DNA of 43,657 nucleotides from Spirochaetes bacterium GWB1_27_13 (GCA_001829125.1 MIAN01000268.1:36857-80513); one strand, 5' to 3'. Positions 1 to 8,226 are shown, counted from the first letter of the stretch. The notes: generated by a model not told the origin, from the letters alone. Made by a program: numbers and translations.

Positions 1-219
1 TTCTCAAATCAATATACGAGTCATAAATTTTCTGCTGTTGGAGAACTTATAGAATTGAAAAAAATTGATATAATATTTATAGGTATAATAAATTTGGGCA
101 ATACTATTTGTGAGATAATGCTAACAGAAGATGATGTAAAAGAAATTAAAATTGGAGACAAAGTTTTAGTAGCATCAAAATCCTTTAACCCAATTGTAAA
201 AAAAATCCCAATTATTTAA
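1..219 (+). CDS. C-terminal fragment of an unidentified protein, possibly TOBE-like
   Basis: An open frame runs in from the left edge and stops at TAA 217-219, giving 72 residues of a C-terminus. The start lies outside the window. Short hydrophobic beta-like segments, an acidic stretch (LTEDDVKEIKIGDKVLVASK) and a final FNPIVKKI recall the small TOBE/Mop OB-fold at the end of some ABC ATPases and molybdate-binding proteins, where a 'GDKV' turn precedes a last strand. That resemblance is weak and is offered only as a possibility. The next gene is convergent and ends 61 bases downstream. The gap holds an AT-only stem (about 229-255) followed by T-rich sequence that could serve as a weak terminator. 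Confidence 0.5.
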   Translation, partial: FSNQYTSHKFSAVGELIELKKIDIIFIGIINLGNTICEIMLTEDDVKEIKIGDKVLVASKSFNPIVKKIPII

Positions 220-280
220 TTTCGCCATAATATTTTTTAGAAAAAAAAATATCTTTTGATTTGTTTTTTTTAAAGAAATA

Positions 281-1522
281 TTAGTAAGTTAGTTCTCTTT
301 GGCTTTTTATAACCTCATTTAAATTATCTTGTATATCAAGTTGTCTTTGAACATTCTTTAAACTTTTTTTTGCTGGTGAGAAATTTGGTTCTTTTTCTAT
401 GATTTTTTCGAGAATTTCTTTGGCTTCTTGGTAATTTCCGCTATTCATTAAGTGTAGTGCAACAGAATACATTTTTTTGATTATAAGCTCGTTTTTACCC
501 CTACCCAGGTCTCCTAATTTAAGAGATGCAGAAATGCTAAATCTTGCAAGATCAACAAAATCTGGGTTATAGATAGCACTTATTGTAAAATCATCAAAAT
601 TTAAATTAAAACCCAATGAAAAAGATGGATTTGATTTTACAACAAAACCAAGTATTAATGAAGAATATTTTGTAAAATACCATTCCATTCCACTACTAAC
701 ACTCCAATTCTTGTAAGTTAGTTCTGAATAATTTATAAGATAGTCAAGATCAACACTCATTAATAATTGTTCTATTGGTTTATATGCCAAACCAACACTT
801 ATTTTTGTAGGAGGAGGTTCACCATCAGTAAAAGGTCCTATATTTTTTAAAGCAAGTCCAATAGAAAAATTCTTTTCATTCTTTTTATAGGCTTTTAAAA
901 AATTGAATTTTGTTAAAATGCCAATATCAAATGCAACATTGACCCTCGATTGATTTAAAGCAATGCTATCTGGAACTCCATAAATATACAATTTAATATT
1001 TCCACCAACTGACAAACCAAAAAAATCATAGCTTTTTAAAAAATTATAAGAGCCATTTAATGTTATAACAGTATAATTAATTATGCCACTGCCCACATCT
1101 ATACCAAATTTGTCGTAATGAGTAAAAGGAATATAAAGCATTCTTGTACCAATACCAAGACCAAGATTATTAAATCTCATCGTATATGCGATTGTATTAT
1201 AATTAACATCACCCATTAATTTGTTATGAGAAAAAAATAATTCTGTAAAATTTAGAGAGGCTGTCCCTGCTGGGTTTGACTCAAGGGTACTAATATCATC
1301 TGCAACTGCGGTAAATGCTCCAGAAAAACCTACTTGTCTACCACCATATCCAGTATTTAGGAATGGAAAGAATGTAGTACCATAATCTCCTCCAATTTTT
1401 AAGAAAAAATTTTCAACATTAAGATATGTCTGCAAAAAATTATTCTCAAAATCAGTTTCTGCAAAAACAAAAAGATTAGTTATTAAAAATATGTTTATAA
1501 ATAAAATTTTTAGCTTTTTCAT
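281..1522 (-). CDS. UPF0164/PorV-type outer-membrane protein with C-terminal TPR-like helices
   Basis: About 413 residues. An N-terminal signal peptide (MKKLKILF then a hydrophobic run ending FVFAET) is followed by the family hallmark near residue 60: GGRQVGFSGAFTAVADD, then SNPAGTASL. This pattern is typical of the spirochaetal UPF0164 and PorV/FadL-like barrels. The middle is rich in alternating strands (GLGIGTRMLY, GLSVGGNIKLYIYG). The last 65 residues switch to helix (YSVALHLMNSGNYQEAKEIL), a TPR-like repeat that would lie in the periplasm. The open frame extends 11 codons further upstream, but I chose the ATG at 1520-1522: it precedes the signal peptide, and a promoter at 1543-1571 would start transcription downstream of the longer starts. 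The role is probably outer-membrane transport or assembly; the substrate is unknown. Confidence 0.8.
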   Translation of the reverse strand: MKKLKILFINIFLITNLFVFAETDFENNFLQTYLNVENFFLKIGGDYGTTFFPFLNTGYGGRQVGFSGAFTAVADDISTLESNPAGTASLNFTELFFSHNKLMGDVNYNTIAYTMRFNNLGLGIGTRMLYIPFTHYDKFGIDVGSGIINYTVITLNGSYNFLKSYDFFGLSVGGNIKLYIYGVPDSIALNQSRVNVAFDIGILTKFNFLKAYKKNEKNFSIGLALKNIGPFTDGEPPPTKISVGLAYKPIEQLLMSVDLDYLINYSELTYKNWSVSSGMEWYFTKYSSLILGFVVKSNPSFSLGFNLNFDDFTISAIYNPDFVDLARFSISASLKLGDLGRGKNELIIKKMYSVALHLMNSGNYQEAKEILEKIIEKEPNFSPAKKSLKNVQRQLDIQDNLNEVIKSQRELTY

Positions 1523-1542
1523 ACTTGTACCCATTACATTAT

Positions 1543-1571
1543 AATATACTCTCATTTTCTAAATTTTTCAA
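1543..1571 (-). promoter_or_regulatory. Sigma70-type promoter for the UPF0164 gene
   Basis: On the minus strand TTGAAA (1566-1571) and TATATT (1543-1548) are separated by exactly 17 bases. Transcription would begin near 1536, leaving a leader of about 14 bases containing GGGT before the ATG at 1522. An overlapping TATAAT lies 5 bases further on. The promoter sits between the gene and the repeat that begins at 1620. Confidence 0.5.
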
Positions 1572-1619
1572 GAGTTTTTGTATAAATTATCGGCTTAATT
1601 TGTTATTAAAAAGAATGTT

Positions 1620-1817
1620 ATAACACGGATTAATCAGATTTTCACGGATTGACACAGATTAAATCGTGTAATTACATACAATAACTGTACTTAACTTTTA
1701 TAATGACAATTGTTCAAATTGTCATTATATACCTAAAATTAATGAAATTGTCCCAATTTCATTAATTTTAGGTATATAATTTTTGACAAATTAAAAACTT
1801 TTTGGCATAAATTAAAA
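1620..1817 (+). repeat. Dispersed decamer repeat, long copy with internal hairpin insert
   Basis: Begins ATAACACGGATTAATCAGAT; GATT recurs at spacings of 9, 10 and 10 bases. It continues through a shared tail (about 1673-1699), then the double hairpin at 1699-1780, then a second conserved module (GACAAATTAAAAACTTTTTG, 1785-1804). The copy at 4432-4550 has the same order of parts without the hairpins, so the two can be aligned directly. No coding sequence is evident in 1556-2091. Confidence 0.85.
1699..1780. repeat. Double hairpin: 13-bp and perfect 27-bp inverted repeats
   Basis: Hairpin 1 has arms 1699-1711 and 1717-1729 with a 5-base loop. Hairpin 2 has arms 1724-1750 and 1754-1780, 27 bp without a mismatch, around a 3-base loop (TCC). 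The right arm of the first overlaps the left arm of the second, so in single-stranded form they would compete. The block is missing from the otherwise alignable repeat at 4432-4550, which marks it as an insertion or expansion. Confidence 0.9.
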
Positions 1818-1933
1818 AAACTCAAATGGTATAAAAATTGTTAACTTAACAAAAATCTAAATATTTTTTCAATAACATTCAAATTTAAAAATTAAATATT
1901 TTTTGTTGAAAAACTTTTTTTATTTTGTTAGTA

Positions 1934-2073
1934 TATAACACGGATTAGTTAGATTATCGCAGATTAACACAGATTAGATTTGTAAATAAATAAGCAAATA
2001 GTATAAAAAAGCATAATCCGTGTAATCCACTACCTTGATGGGTAGAAAATCTGTGTTAAATCCGTGTTATAAT
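1934..2073. repeat. Paired inverted decamer repeat in the gmd leader
   Basis: The left arm (1934-1980) reads ATAACACGGATTAGTTAGAT and continues with GATT decamers. The right arm (about 2013-2073) is its inverted counterpart, ending AATCCGTGTTATAAT. Inside the right arm CTACC/GGTAG (2030-2045) forms a small extra stem. The right end lies 6 bases before the gmd Shine-Dalgarno GGAG (2080-2083), so the element occupies the 5' untranslated region. Confidence 0.8.
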
Positions 2074-2091
2074 ATTTTTGGAGAAAAATTT

Positions 2092-3147
2092 ATGAAAAAA
2101 GCTTTGATTACAGGTATAACAGGTCAAGACGGCTCTTATTTAGCAGAAATTCTTTTAAATAAAGGATATGAAGTTCATGGAATGATCCGTCGTTCAAGTC
2201 TTATAAATACTCATAGAATAGATCATTTGTATAAAGACCCACACACTAAAAATGTTAATTTTTTATTACATTATGGAGATTTGACAGATTCTACAAATAT
2301 AATTAGGTTAATACAACAGATTCAGCCAGATGAGATATACAATCTTGCTGCTATGAGTCATGTAAAAGTTTCTTTTGACACACCAGAATATACAGGAAAC
2401 GCCGACGGTCTTGGCACTCTAAGATTTTTGGAAGCAATTAGACTTTTGGGAATGGAAACAAAAACTAAATTTTATCAAGCATCTACCAGTGAACTTTATG
2501 GTAAGGTTGTAGAAACTCCACAAAAAGAAACAACTCCATTCTACCCTCGTTCTCCTTATGGTGTTGCAAAAATTTATGGTTATTGGATTACTGTAAATTA
2601 TAGAGAGGCTTACAATATTTTTGCAAGTAACGGGATTTTATTTAACCATGAGTCTCCAAGAAGAGGTGAAACTTTTGTTACTCGAAAAATCACGATGGCA
2701 GTAGCGTCTATAAAAGCTGGAATACAAGATAAACTATATCTTGGCAATATTGATTCAAAAAGAGACTGGGGATATGCTAAGGATTATGTTGAAGGAATGT
2801 GGATGATTTTACAACACGATAAAGCAGATGATTTTGTTTTATCAACTGGCGAAACACATTCTGTTAGAGAATTTATTGAACTTTCTTTTTCTGAACTTGG
2901 CATTGGTATAGAATGGCGAGGTACTGGGATAGATGAAAAAGGCTACTGCAAAAAAACTGGTAAATGCCTTGTTGAAATAGATCCAAAATATTTTAGACCA
3001 ACAGAAGTTGATTTATTACTTGGGGATTCGACAAAAGCAAGAACAACTCTTGGCTGGAAACCAAAAACAAGCTTTAGAGAATTAGTTTCTATGATGGTTA
3101 AAGAAGACTATGATTTAGTTCAAAAGAAAAAGACTATTACTTTTTAA
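2092..3147 (+). CDS. gmd: GDP-mannose 4,6-dehydratase
   Basis: 351 residues, the normal length for the family. It converts GDP-D-mannose to GDP-4-keto-6-deoxymannose in the cytoplasm, the first step toward GDP-fucose, GDP-rhamnose or GDP-perosamine for surface glycans. The nucleotide-binding [12 protein letters not shown] is at residues 8-19. The catalytic set is STSE (131-134) plus YGVAK (Tyr156, Lys160). The substrate-loop signature [17 protein letters not shown] is intact. The frame is open back to 2035, but those codons lie inside the inverted repeat. The ATG at 2092 has GGAG at 2080-2083 and begins the canonical MKKALITG. No epimerase/reductase partner is adjacent, so the final sugar cannot be told. 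A terminator follows at 3169-3212. Confidence 0.95.
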   Translation: MKKALITGITGQDGSYLAEILLNKGYEVHGMIRRSSLINTHRIDHLYKDPHTKNVNFLLHYGDLTDSTNIIRLIQQIQPDEIYNLAAMSHVKVSFDTPEYTGNADGLGTLRFLEAIRLLGMETKTKFYQASTSELYGKVVETPQKETTPFYPRSPYGVAKIYGYWITVNYREAYNIFASNGILFNHESPRRGETFVTRKITMAVASIKAGIQDKLYLGNIDSKRDWGYAKDYVEGMWMILQHDKADDFVLSTGETHSVREFIELSFSELGIGIEWRGTGIDEKGYCKKTGKCLVEIDPKYFRPTEVDLLLGDSTKARTTLGWKPKTSFRELVSMMVKEDYDLVQKKKTITF

Positions 3148-3168
3148 GAAAAAATAAACACATTTAGT

Positions 3169-3212
3169 AAGATTACATAGATTAATTTGTTTTATTCTAT
3201 GTAATCTTTTTT
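3169..3212 (+). terminator. Rho-independent terminator of gmd
   Basis: A perfect 13-bp stem (3169-3181 with 3196-3208, AAGATTACATAGA and its complement) encloses a 14-base loop and runs into a T tract ending at 3212. It lies 22 bases after the gmd stop. Confidence 0.75.
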
Positions 3213-3363
3213 ATTTGTGGAGATTTCTTGAAAATTTTTGCAATAAAACGCAACTTCCCCTAAAATTTCTAAGAAAACAATATTTATCTTGTTTATATAA
3301 AAAGAGTTATAGAATTTGATTCTTAAAATGTATCATAACTACAAATATGGGTTTAGTTTAATT

Positions 3364-3590
3364 TCAAGATTTTCTAAGATGTTTTCTTGATCTTTTGGTA
3401 ATTCTTGAGGGATTGTTTTTATCTGTATTTGTCTTTAAGCAATAACATCCTGCAAGTTTAAAATACTCATCAATTAGGGCTTGATTTTTCTCTATAACTT
3501 TGTTGAATGAGGTAAGAGTGGCAAATTTCCCATTAATTTCTTTAACTAGTTTTATGTAACACCTTATGACTATTATCGTGGTAATCCTAA
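3364..3590 (-). pseudogene. Transposase remnant (IS1634/IS4-like DDE fragment)
   Basis: A stop-to-stop minus-strand frame of about 75 codons has no credible start or SD. Its sequence includes GKFATLTSFNKVIEKNQALI and DEYFKLAGCYCLKTNTDKN. The pattern 'acidic, aromatic, G-x-x-x-[IL]-x-T-N' resembles the stretch before the last catalytic acid in IS1634/IS4-type transposases (typically D-G-Y-x-x-[IL]-x-T-N). Everything on either side is lost. It could instead be a chance match within an unknown gene; the call is tentative. Confidence 0.4.
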
Positions 3591-3681
3591 TCTAATATTT
3601 GAAGAAAGAAGACTAAAAATAGATAAATCTAAAGAAAATAGAAAAAAAATAAATATTAGACTTAAACACTCTCTATTTTAA
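3565..3681 (+). pseudogene. Orphan 3' end of an unidentified gene
   Basis: An open frame ends at TAA 3679-3681 with YDYYRGNPNLIFEERRLKID and a C-terminal KKINIRLKHSLF. There is no start codon or SD, and the preceding frame is closed. The alternating last strand ending in Phe is what an outer-membrane barrel terminus can look like, but this is too short to identify. Next to the transposase fragment it looks like the edge of a deletion. The rest of 3213-3738 shows nothing else I can name. Confidence 0.3.
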
Positions 3682-3738
3682 CTTAATTAAAATTGCATAT
3701 TTTAGAAAAGCATTATAGTTTTTTAATTCTTTGGCAAA

Positions 3739-4392
3739 CTAATAACTATGAATCAAATCAACAAATTTCTTTTTATCCTCAGGGGAAACATCAAAAAATC
3801 CAGAGCCTGCAACAATAACATCAGTACCAATTTTTAGTACTTTTTCTACATTAGCAAGTTGGATACCACCATCAATTTGAATTAAGTATTTGTAATTATT
3901 TTTTTGTCTTAAATTATTTAACTCTTCTATTTTTTTGAAAGTGTATTCAATACATTTTTGTCCCGAAAATCCAGGATTTACACTCATAATTAAAATTAAA
4001 TCAACAAGTGGTAAATAATGCTCTAATACACTAACTGGAGTTGTTGGATTTATTGTAATACCTGCAAGTTTATTATTTTCTTTAATTTGAGCAATAAGTC
4101 TATCCCCATGAATAGCTGCTTCGTAATGAAAATTTATCAAATCAGCATTTGCTTTTACAAAAGGTATAATATGGTCTGCTGGATTTGTAACCATTAGATG
4201 AACATCACAAAAACAATTGTTTTGTTTTTTTATATCAGCAACAATTTTACTACCAAAACTAAGTTGTGGTACAAAATGCCCATCCATTACATCAATATGC
4301 ATCCAATCAGCACCAGAATTTAATGCAGATTCAATATTTTCACCAAGTTTATAAAAATTAGCTGAAAGTATAGAAGGTGATAATTTTGCCAT
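3739..4392 (-). CDS. rpe: Ribulose-phosphate 3-epimerase
   Basis: 217 residues, a complete TIM barrel of standard length that interconverts ribulose-5-phosphate and xylulose-5-phosphate in the pentose phosphate pathway. The metal and catalytic residues are in place: MHIDVMDGHFVP (His32, Asp34), DVHLMV (His65), and IQIDGGI (Asp174). The phosphate loop VNPGFSGQ and VAGSGFF near the end are typical. The ATG at 4390-4392 has an excellent Shine-Dalgarno, AGGTAGGAAAT. The stop codon overlaps a copy of the repeat module GGCAAACTAA (3722-3746). The decamer repeat at 4432 ends about 40 bases upstream of the start with its GTGTTAT end facing the gene, as at gmd, ilvD and tatA. Confidence 0.95.
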   Translation of the reverse strand: MAKLSPSILSANFYKLGENIESALNSGADWMHIDVMDGHFVPQLSFGSKIVADIKKQNNCFCDVHLMVTNPADHIIPFVKANADLINFHYEAAIHGDRLIAQIKENNKLAGITINPTTPVSVLEHYLPLVDLILIMSVNPGFSGQKCIEYTFKKIEELNNLRQKNNYKYLIQIDGGIQLANVEKVLKIGTDVIVAGSGFFDVSPEDKKKFVDLIHSY

Positions 4393-4431
4393 TTATTTCC
4401 TACCTGTTTTTTTAATTTTTTTTACATTCTT

Positions 4432-4550
4432 ATAACACAGATTAATCAGATTGTCGCGGATTGACACAGATTAAATCGTGTAAATATATACAATAACTAT
4501 ATTTAACTTTTTGAATTTGTGGCAAATCAAAACTTTTGGTATAGTTAAAA
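4432..4550 (+). repeat. Dispersed decamer repeat, copy without hairpin insert
   Basis: Starts ATAACACAGATTAATCAGAT with GATT at spacings of 9, 10 and 10 bases. It continues into AAATCGTGTAAATATATACA and the second module GGCAAATCAAAACTTTTGG (4521-4539). It fills the whole gap between the FHA gene's stop and the rpe start region, and is the reference for recognising the insert at 1699-1780. Confidence 0.85.
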
Positions 4551-4554
4551 ACAA

Positions 4555-4935
4555 TTACTTTTTTTCAAGTTTTTCTTCTATAAAGAATCTAGTAATTGTA
4601 TCGCCTATAAGTATTTTATCTGTATAAAAAATTTGGGTTTTCTTTTTTAACTCTTTGCCATTTAAATAGGTAGAATTTCTTGAACCTAAATCCTCAATAA
4701 AAAACTGCTCATTATCATCGATTGTAATCTGGCAATGTTCTTTACTAATTAGTGGGTCTTTTATTACAAAATCGCATTCATCAGACCTTCCAATTATAAT
4801 TTTTTGTTTATCAATTATAAACGTTTTTCCCAAAAAATTTGGAGATAATACAACTAAAATGCCTTTATTTGATAAAATAGAATTTTTTGTAATTTTATTA
4901 TTATAATATAATTCAGTATTTAAATCTTTACTCAT
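4555..4935 (-). CDS. Small FHA-domain protein
   Basis: 126 residues, essentially a single forkhead-associated domain with a 25-residue N-terminal tail. Such domains bind phosphothreonine peptides, so the protein probably reads the output of a Ser/Thr kinase. The conserved surface is complete: IIIGRSDECD (Gly49-Arg50), SKEHCQI (Ser64, His67) and LGSRNSTYLNG (84-93). There is no membrane segment. No Ser/Thr kinase or phosphatase is nearby. The ATG at 4933-4935 lies only 6 bases from a near-consensus -10 box, and GGAAAA is the only SD-like sequence, so the transcript may be leaderless. Confidence 0.9.
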   Translation of the reverse strand: MSKDLNTELYYNNKITKNSILSNKGILVVLSPNFLGKTFIIDKQKIIIGRSDECDFVIKDPLISKEHCQITIDDNEQFFIEDLGSRNSTYLNGKELKKKTQIFYTDKILIGDTITRFFIEEKLEKK

Positions 4936-4941
4936 TTTTCC

Positions 4942-4970
4942 ATAATAAAAAAAACAAATTGATTTGTCAA
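4942..4970 (-). promoter_or_regulatory. Strong sigma70-type promoter, possibly giving a leaderless FHA mRNA
   Basis: On the minus strand a perfect TTGACA (4965-4970), a 17-base spacer and TATTAT (4942-4947) are followed after only six bases by the FHA ATG. The expected transcription start falls on or next to the A of the start codon. Confidence 0.65.
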
Positions 4971-5083
4971 ATTTATTTATTAAAAAATTTATTTTAAGTT
5001 TATTTTTAAGTTTGGAAATATAAGCGTTTCGATAATATCTCTATTTTATTGTGCAATAATAATAAAATCTGACTCTAATATCT

Positions 5084-5135
5084 ATAACATAGATTAATCA
5101 GATTGTCGCAAATTAAAATCACATAATTACTTGAT
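5084..5135 (+). repeat. Degenerate decamer repeat half
   Basis: ATAACATAGATTAATCAGAT followed by TGTCGCAAATT and ATAATTAC resembles the opening of the copies at 1620 and 4432, with decay and a deletion. The rest of 4936-5225 is AT-rich and holds no gene I can support. Confidence 0.6.
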
Positions 5136-5225
5136 ATTAAAGTAATTTAATTTTATATTTTTTAATTATTTAAGTTAATTATTAATAAAAAATAAATTGA
5201 TTTTTTAATAAAAAATGGTAAGATT

Positions 5226-5364
5226 ATAACACTGATTTACACAGATTAGGAAAGATTGACACAGATTACGCTGGTTGTTATTAAACAAGCAAAAAAATTA
5301 GAAAAAAATATTAATTTAATAAAAACTAATAAAATCTGAGTTAATCCGTGCAAATCCGTGTTAT
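5226..5364. repeat. Paired inverted decamer repeat in the ilvD leader
   Basis: The left arm (5226-5270) has four GATT motifs at exact 10-base spacing. The right arm (5334-5364) has AATC at 10-base spacing and ends CCGTGTTAT. The ilvD Shine-Dalgarno GGAGGG begins at 5367, right after the repeat's end. Confidence 0.85.
5256..5284 (+). promoter_or_regulatory. ilvD: Possible ilvD promoter inside the repeat
   Basis: TTGACA (5256-5261), 17 bases, then TATTAA (5279-5284). The -35 box is part of the repeat's left arm (GATTGACACAGATTA). The leader would be about 90 bases and contain the right arm. The -10 match is only moderate. Confidence 0.4.
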
Positions 5365-5380
5365 ATGGAGGGAAAATATT

Positions 5381-7213
5381 ATGAAAAAATATAGAAGTAG
5401 AACAGTTACAGAAGGGCGAACTCGTGCTGGTGCAAGGTCTTTATGGCGTGCAAATGGTATGAAAGAAGAAGATTTTGATAAACCAATTATAGCAATAGTA
5501 AATTCTTTTACTCAATTTGTACCAGGTCATGTTCATTTGAGAGAAATAGGTAAAATGGTCAAAGAAATGATTGATGCAAATGGTGGTTTTGGTGCTGAGT
5601 TTGAAACAATAGCGATAGATGATGGGATAGCAATGGGACATGATGGAATGCTTTATTCTTTACCATCAAGGGATTTAATTGCTGATAGTGTAGAATATAT
5701 GGTTAATGCTCATTGTGCAGATGCAATGATTTGTATCCCAAACTGTGATAAGATAGTACCAGGTATGCTTATGGCTTCGATGAGACTTAATATTCCAACT
5801 ATATTTGTGTCTGGTGGACCTATGGAGGCAGGAGTTTACAAAGGTCAAAAATATGACTTAATCGACGCTATGGTTAAAGGTGGGGATGCAAACTATCCAG
5901 AAAGTGAACTTAATGAACTCGAAAAATTGGCGTGTCCAACTTGCGGAAGCTGCTCTGGCATGTTTACTGCAAACTCAATGAACTGTCTAACAGAAGCATT
6001 AGGAATGGGTTTACCGGGAAATGGAACATTACTTGCCACACATAGTTTAAGAAAAAAACTTTTTGAAGATGCAAGCAAAAGAATAGTACAAATGGCAAAA
6101 GAATATTATGTTGATGGAAATGATAAAGTTTTACCTCGTTCAATTGCAACAAAAAAGACTTTTGAGAATGCTATGACTTTGGACATTGCAATGGGTGGTT
6201 CTACAAATACAGTATTACACTTACTTGCTGTTGCTGGTGAAGCAGAAGTTGATTTTACAATGCAAGATATTGATTCTCTTTCAAGAAAAGTTCCTCATAT
6301 CTGTAAAGTTGCCCCTTCTTCTCATTATCACATTGAGGATGTAAGTAGAGCAGGTGGAATTTTTTCTATAATTGGCGAACTTGATAAAAAAGGTTTAATT
6401 TATAGGGATTGTATGACAATTCAAGGAAAAACTGTTTATGATGTTATTAAAGAAAATGATATAAACGGTGGTTATAAAGAACTTACTGAAGATGCTAAAA
6501 AAAGAGCATTATCAGCTCCTTGTGGGGTAAGAAATCTCGTGGCATTCTCCCAATCAAATATGCACAAAGATACTGATTTGGATAGAATTAATGGTTGTAT
6601 TAGAGATTTTGAGCATGCTTATAATAAAGATGGTGGACTTGCTGTATTATTTGGAAATATCGCAGAAAATGGATGTATTGTAAAAACGGCTGGTGTTGAT
6701 CCTTCTATATATAAATTTAGCGGAAAAGCAAAAGTTTTTGACTCACAAGAACAGGCAAGCGATGCTATTCTTGCAGACAAGATAACTAAAGGCGATATAG
6801 TAATAATTCGATATGAAGGACCTCAAGGCGGACCTGGTATGCAAGAAATGCTTTATCCAACAACTTATCTAAAATCTAAAAAACTCGATAAAGATTGTGC
6901 TTTATTGACAGATGGTAGATTTAGTGGTGGAACTGCTGGACTTTCTATCGGGCATGTGTCTCCGGAGGCTGGCAGTGGTGGATTAATTGCTTTGGTAGAA
7001 GATGGCGATGTGATCCAAATAAATATCCCAGAAAGAAAAATAAATTTAGATGTAAATAAAGAAGAACTCGAAAAAAGAAAAGAAAAAATATTAAAAGAAG
7101 GTGGATATAAACCAAAAAGAGTTAGAAAAATATCAACTGCCCTAAAACTCTATGGAATGTTTGCAACAAGTGCAGACAAAGGGGCAATTAGAGATATTAG
7201 TAAGATTAAGTAA
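5381..7213 (+). CDS. ilvD: Dihydroxy-acid dehydratase
   Basis: 610 residues, close to the E. coli enzyme and clearly of that subtype ([32 protein letters not shown]). It dehydrates 2,3-dihydroxy-isovalerate and -methylvalerate to the keto acids for valine, isoleucine and leucine, using an iron-sulfur cluster. Cluster and metal motifs are intact: [12 protein letters not shown] (Cys122), [10 protein letters not shown] (185-194), and the C-terminal [19 protein letters not shown]. The frame is open from a GTG at 5348, but the ATG at 5381 has GGAGGG at 5367-5372 and starts the canonical MKKYRS. No other ilv/leu gene is adjacent. The leader is almost entirely inverted repeat. Confidence 0.96.
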   Translation: MKKYRSRTVTEGRTRAGARSLWRANGMKEEDFDKPIIAIVNSFTQFVPGHVHLREIGKMVKEMIDANGGFGAEFETIAIDDGIAMGHDGMLYSLPSRDLIADSVEYMVNAHCADAMICIPNCDKIVPGMLMASMRLNIPTIFVSGGPMEAGVYKGQKYDLIDAMVKGGDANYPESELNELEKLACPTCGSCSGMFTANSMNCLTEALGMGLPGNGTLLATHSLRKKLFEDASKRIVQMAKEYYVDGNDKVLPRSIATKKTFENAMTLDIAMGGSTNTVLHLLAVAGEAEVDFTMQDIDSLSRKVPHICKVAPSSHYHIEDVSRAGGIFSIIGELDKKGLIYRDCMTIQGKTVYDVIKENDINGGYKELTEDAKKRALSAPCGVRNLVAFSQSNMHKDTDLDRINGCIRDFEHAYNKDGGLAVLFGNIAENGCIVKTAGVDPSIYKFSGKAKVFDSQEQASDAILADKITKGDIVIIRYEGPQGGPGMQEMLYPTTYLKSKKLDKDCALLTDGRFSGGTAGLSIGHVSPEAGSGGLIALVEDGDVIQINIPERKINLDVNKEELEKRKEKILKEGGYKPKRVRKISTALKLYGMFATSADKGAIRDISKIK

Positions 7214-7253
7214 AAACTGTCTTGGGAAAAAATTATCCGCTCCCTCAGTTTTT
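7212..7253 (+). terminator. Possible ilvD terminator
   Basis: AAAAACTG (7212-7219) pairs with CAGTTTTT (7246-7253), and GGGA/TCCC can pair inside the loop. The stem starts at the stop codon and ends in Ts. The large loop keeps confidence low. Confidence 0.4.
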
Positions 7254-7266
7254 AAAAATGGGATTT

Positions 7267-7334
7267 ATAACACGAAGTTTCACGAAGATTTAATTTACAA
7301 AAAAGATTTTTTTGTATTTATTCGTGAACTTCGT
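7267..7334. repeat. CACGAAG-type inverted decamer repeat
   Basis: ATAACACGAAGTTTCACGAAG (7267-7287) faces TTCGTGAACTTCGT (7321-7334), complementary apart from one deleted base. A TACAAAAAA/TTTTTTGTA stem lies between. It opens with the same ATAACAC and repeats at 10 bp like the GATT family, but with a different core word. Confidence 0.75.
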
Positions 7335-7484
7335 AGTAATATTTTCCCAATTAATAAAATTTTAACAAACTCAACTTATTTGATTATAATTATAAATTTT
7401 TTATGTTAAATCAATTCATTTTTTATCAAAAAAAATAGATTTATATTTAATATTTATATTTTTTTTATTATTTTATTGATTTTT

Positions 7485-7968
7485 ATGATATTATCAATTA
7501 TAATTTTGCTATTATTATATCATAAAAGAGTAAATATACGAATACAATTAGGTGATATTGTCATTGTTGATGATTATATTACAATTTAATTTTAATAACT
7601 TTTAAAAATCAATAATAAACTCTGGTTATAATGTAAGAAGTACTACATTAACGATTATAAAAATTTACCACCAGCATTAATTCTACTCAATGTACAAATG
7701 CCAGATATTGATGATTTTGAAGTTTGCAAGATTCTAAAGAGTAAAGAAAAAACAAAAAAAATTGATATTTTGATAACTGACCAAAAAATGTCTGGAACTG
7801 AATTTTGTTATAAAACAATTCCTCTGTATCTGAATATTTTAAAATTATAATAATAGGATTAATTGACAATCCTGAAATAAATGTTTAAAAGCAAGGAATA
7901 ATAAAAAAAGTTTTTTTTACCTATACATATCGATACATTGGTAATTTATATAAATCAGTTGATAAATG
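7485..7968 (+). pseudogene. Decayed response-regulator (receiver) gene
   Basis: Receiver motifs are scattered over several frames. An ATG at 7485 gives a hydrophobic helix then GDIVIVDDYITI and a stop at 7587. A second frame gives SGYNVRSTTL. A third gives PPALILLNVQMPDID and FEVCKILKSKEKTK (Asn replaces the phosphoacceptor Asp), running directly into IDILITDQKMSGTEF, a second receiver-type motif. After a stop, a further frame gives IIIIGLIDNPEI and IIKKVF...YRYIG. The order fits one or two receiver domains joined by deletion and broken by at least two frameshifts. No function remains. The flanks 7335-7484 and 7969-8190 show nothing else. Confidence 0.7.
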
Positions 7969-8194
7969 AGAATAAAATTTATAATAAAAAATATAACTTA
8001 GATTTATGATGGTATTATACTCTAAAAATTATGATAAATTCAATTAATTTGATTATAAATTGTAAAAGGGTTTAATTTAACAATTGGTTTGATTGTTGAC
8101 GTTAAGTTAGTTAATAATATTAAATATTTTTTAAAATTTAATCTCATAATCTTGTAAAAATATTGCATATTATAAAAAATAATGTTAAAATGAT

Positions 8195-8200
8195 TATAAT
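8195..8200 (+). promoter_or_regulatory. Possible -10 box for ptsI
   Basis: A consensus TATAAT lies 26 bases before the ptsI ATG. No convincing -35 hexamer sits 16-18 bases upstream in this AT-rich sequence, so the call rests on the -10 box and its position alone. Confidence 0.3.
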
Positions 8201-8226
8201 ATTTCTAATATTGTGGATATTTTGGT

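Noticed and set aside
2061-2073. GTGTTATAAT at repeat ends as outward-firing -10 promoters
   Set aside because: At gmd, ilvD and tatA the box abuts the Shine-Dalgarno, so a transcript starting 7 bases later would lack the SD. The repeat is better read as part of the leader.
3148-3738. CRISPR array or tRNA in the gene-free gaps
   Set aside because: No regularly spaced direct repeats with unique spacers are present and no cloverleaf with a TTC-type arm was found; the repeats seen are contiguous 10-bp words.
4455-4485. TTGACA with TATATA in the repeat at 4432 as a working promoter
   Set aside because: It would run antisense into the FHA gene's end. TTGACA is part of the decamer sequence, and spacing to an A/T hexamer is easily met here.
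5441-6152. Minus-strand small frames inside ilvD
   Set aside because: They lie opposite a complete conserved gene and have no SD or recognisable protein.
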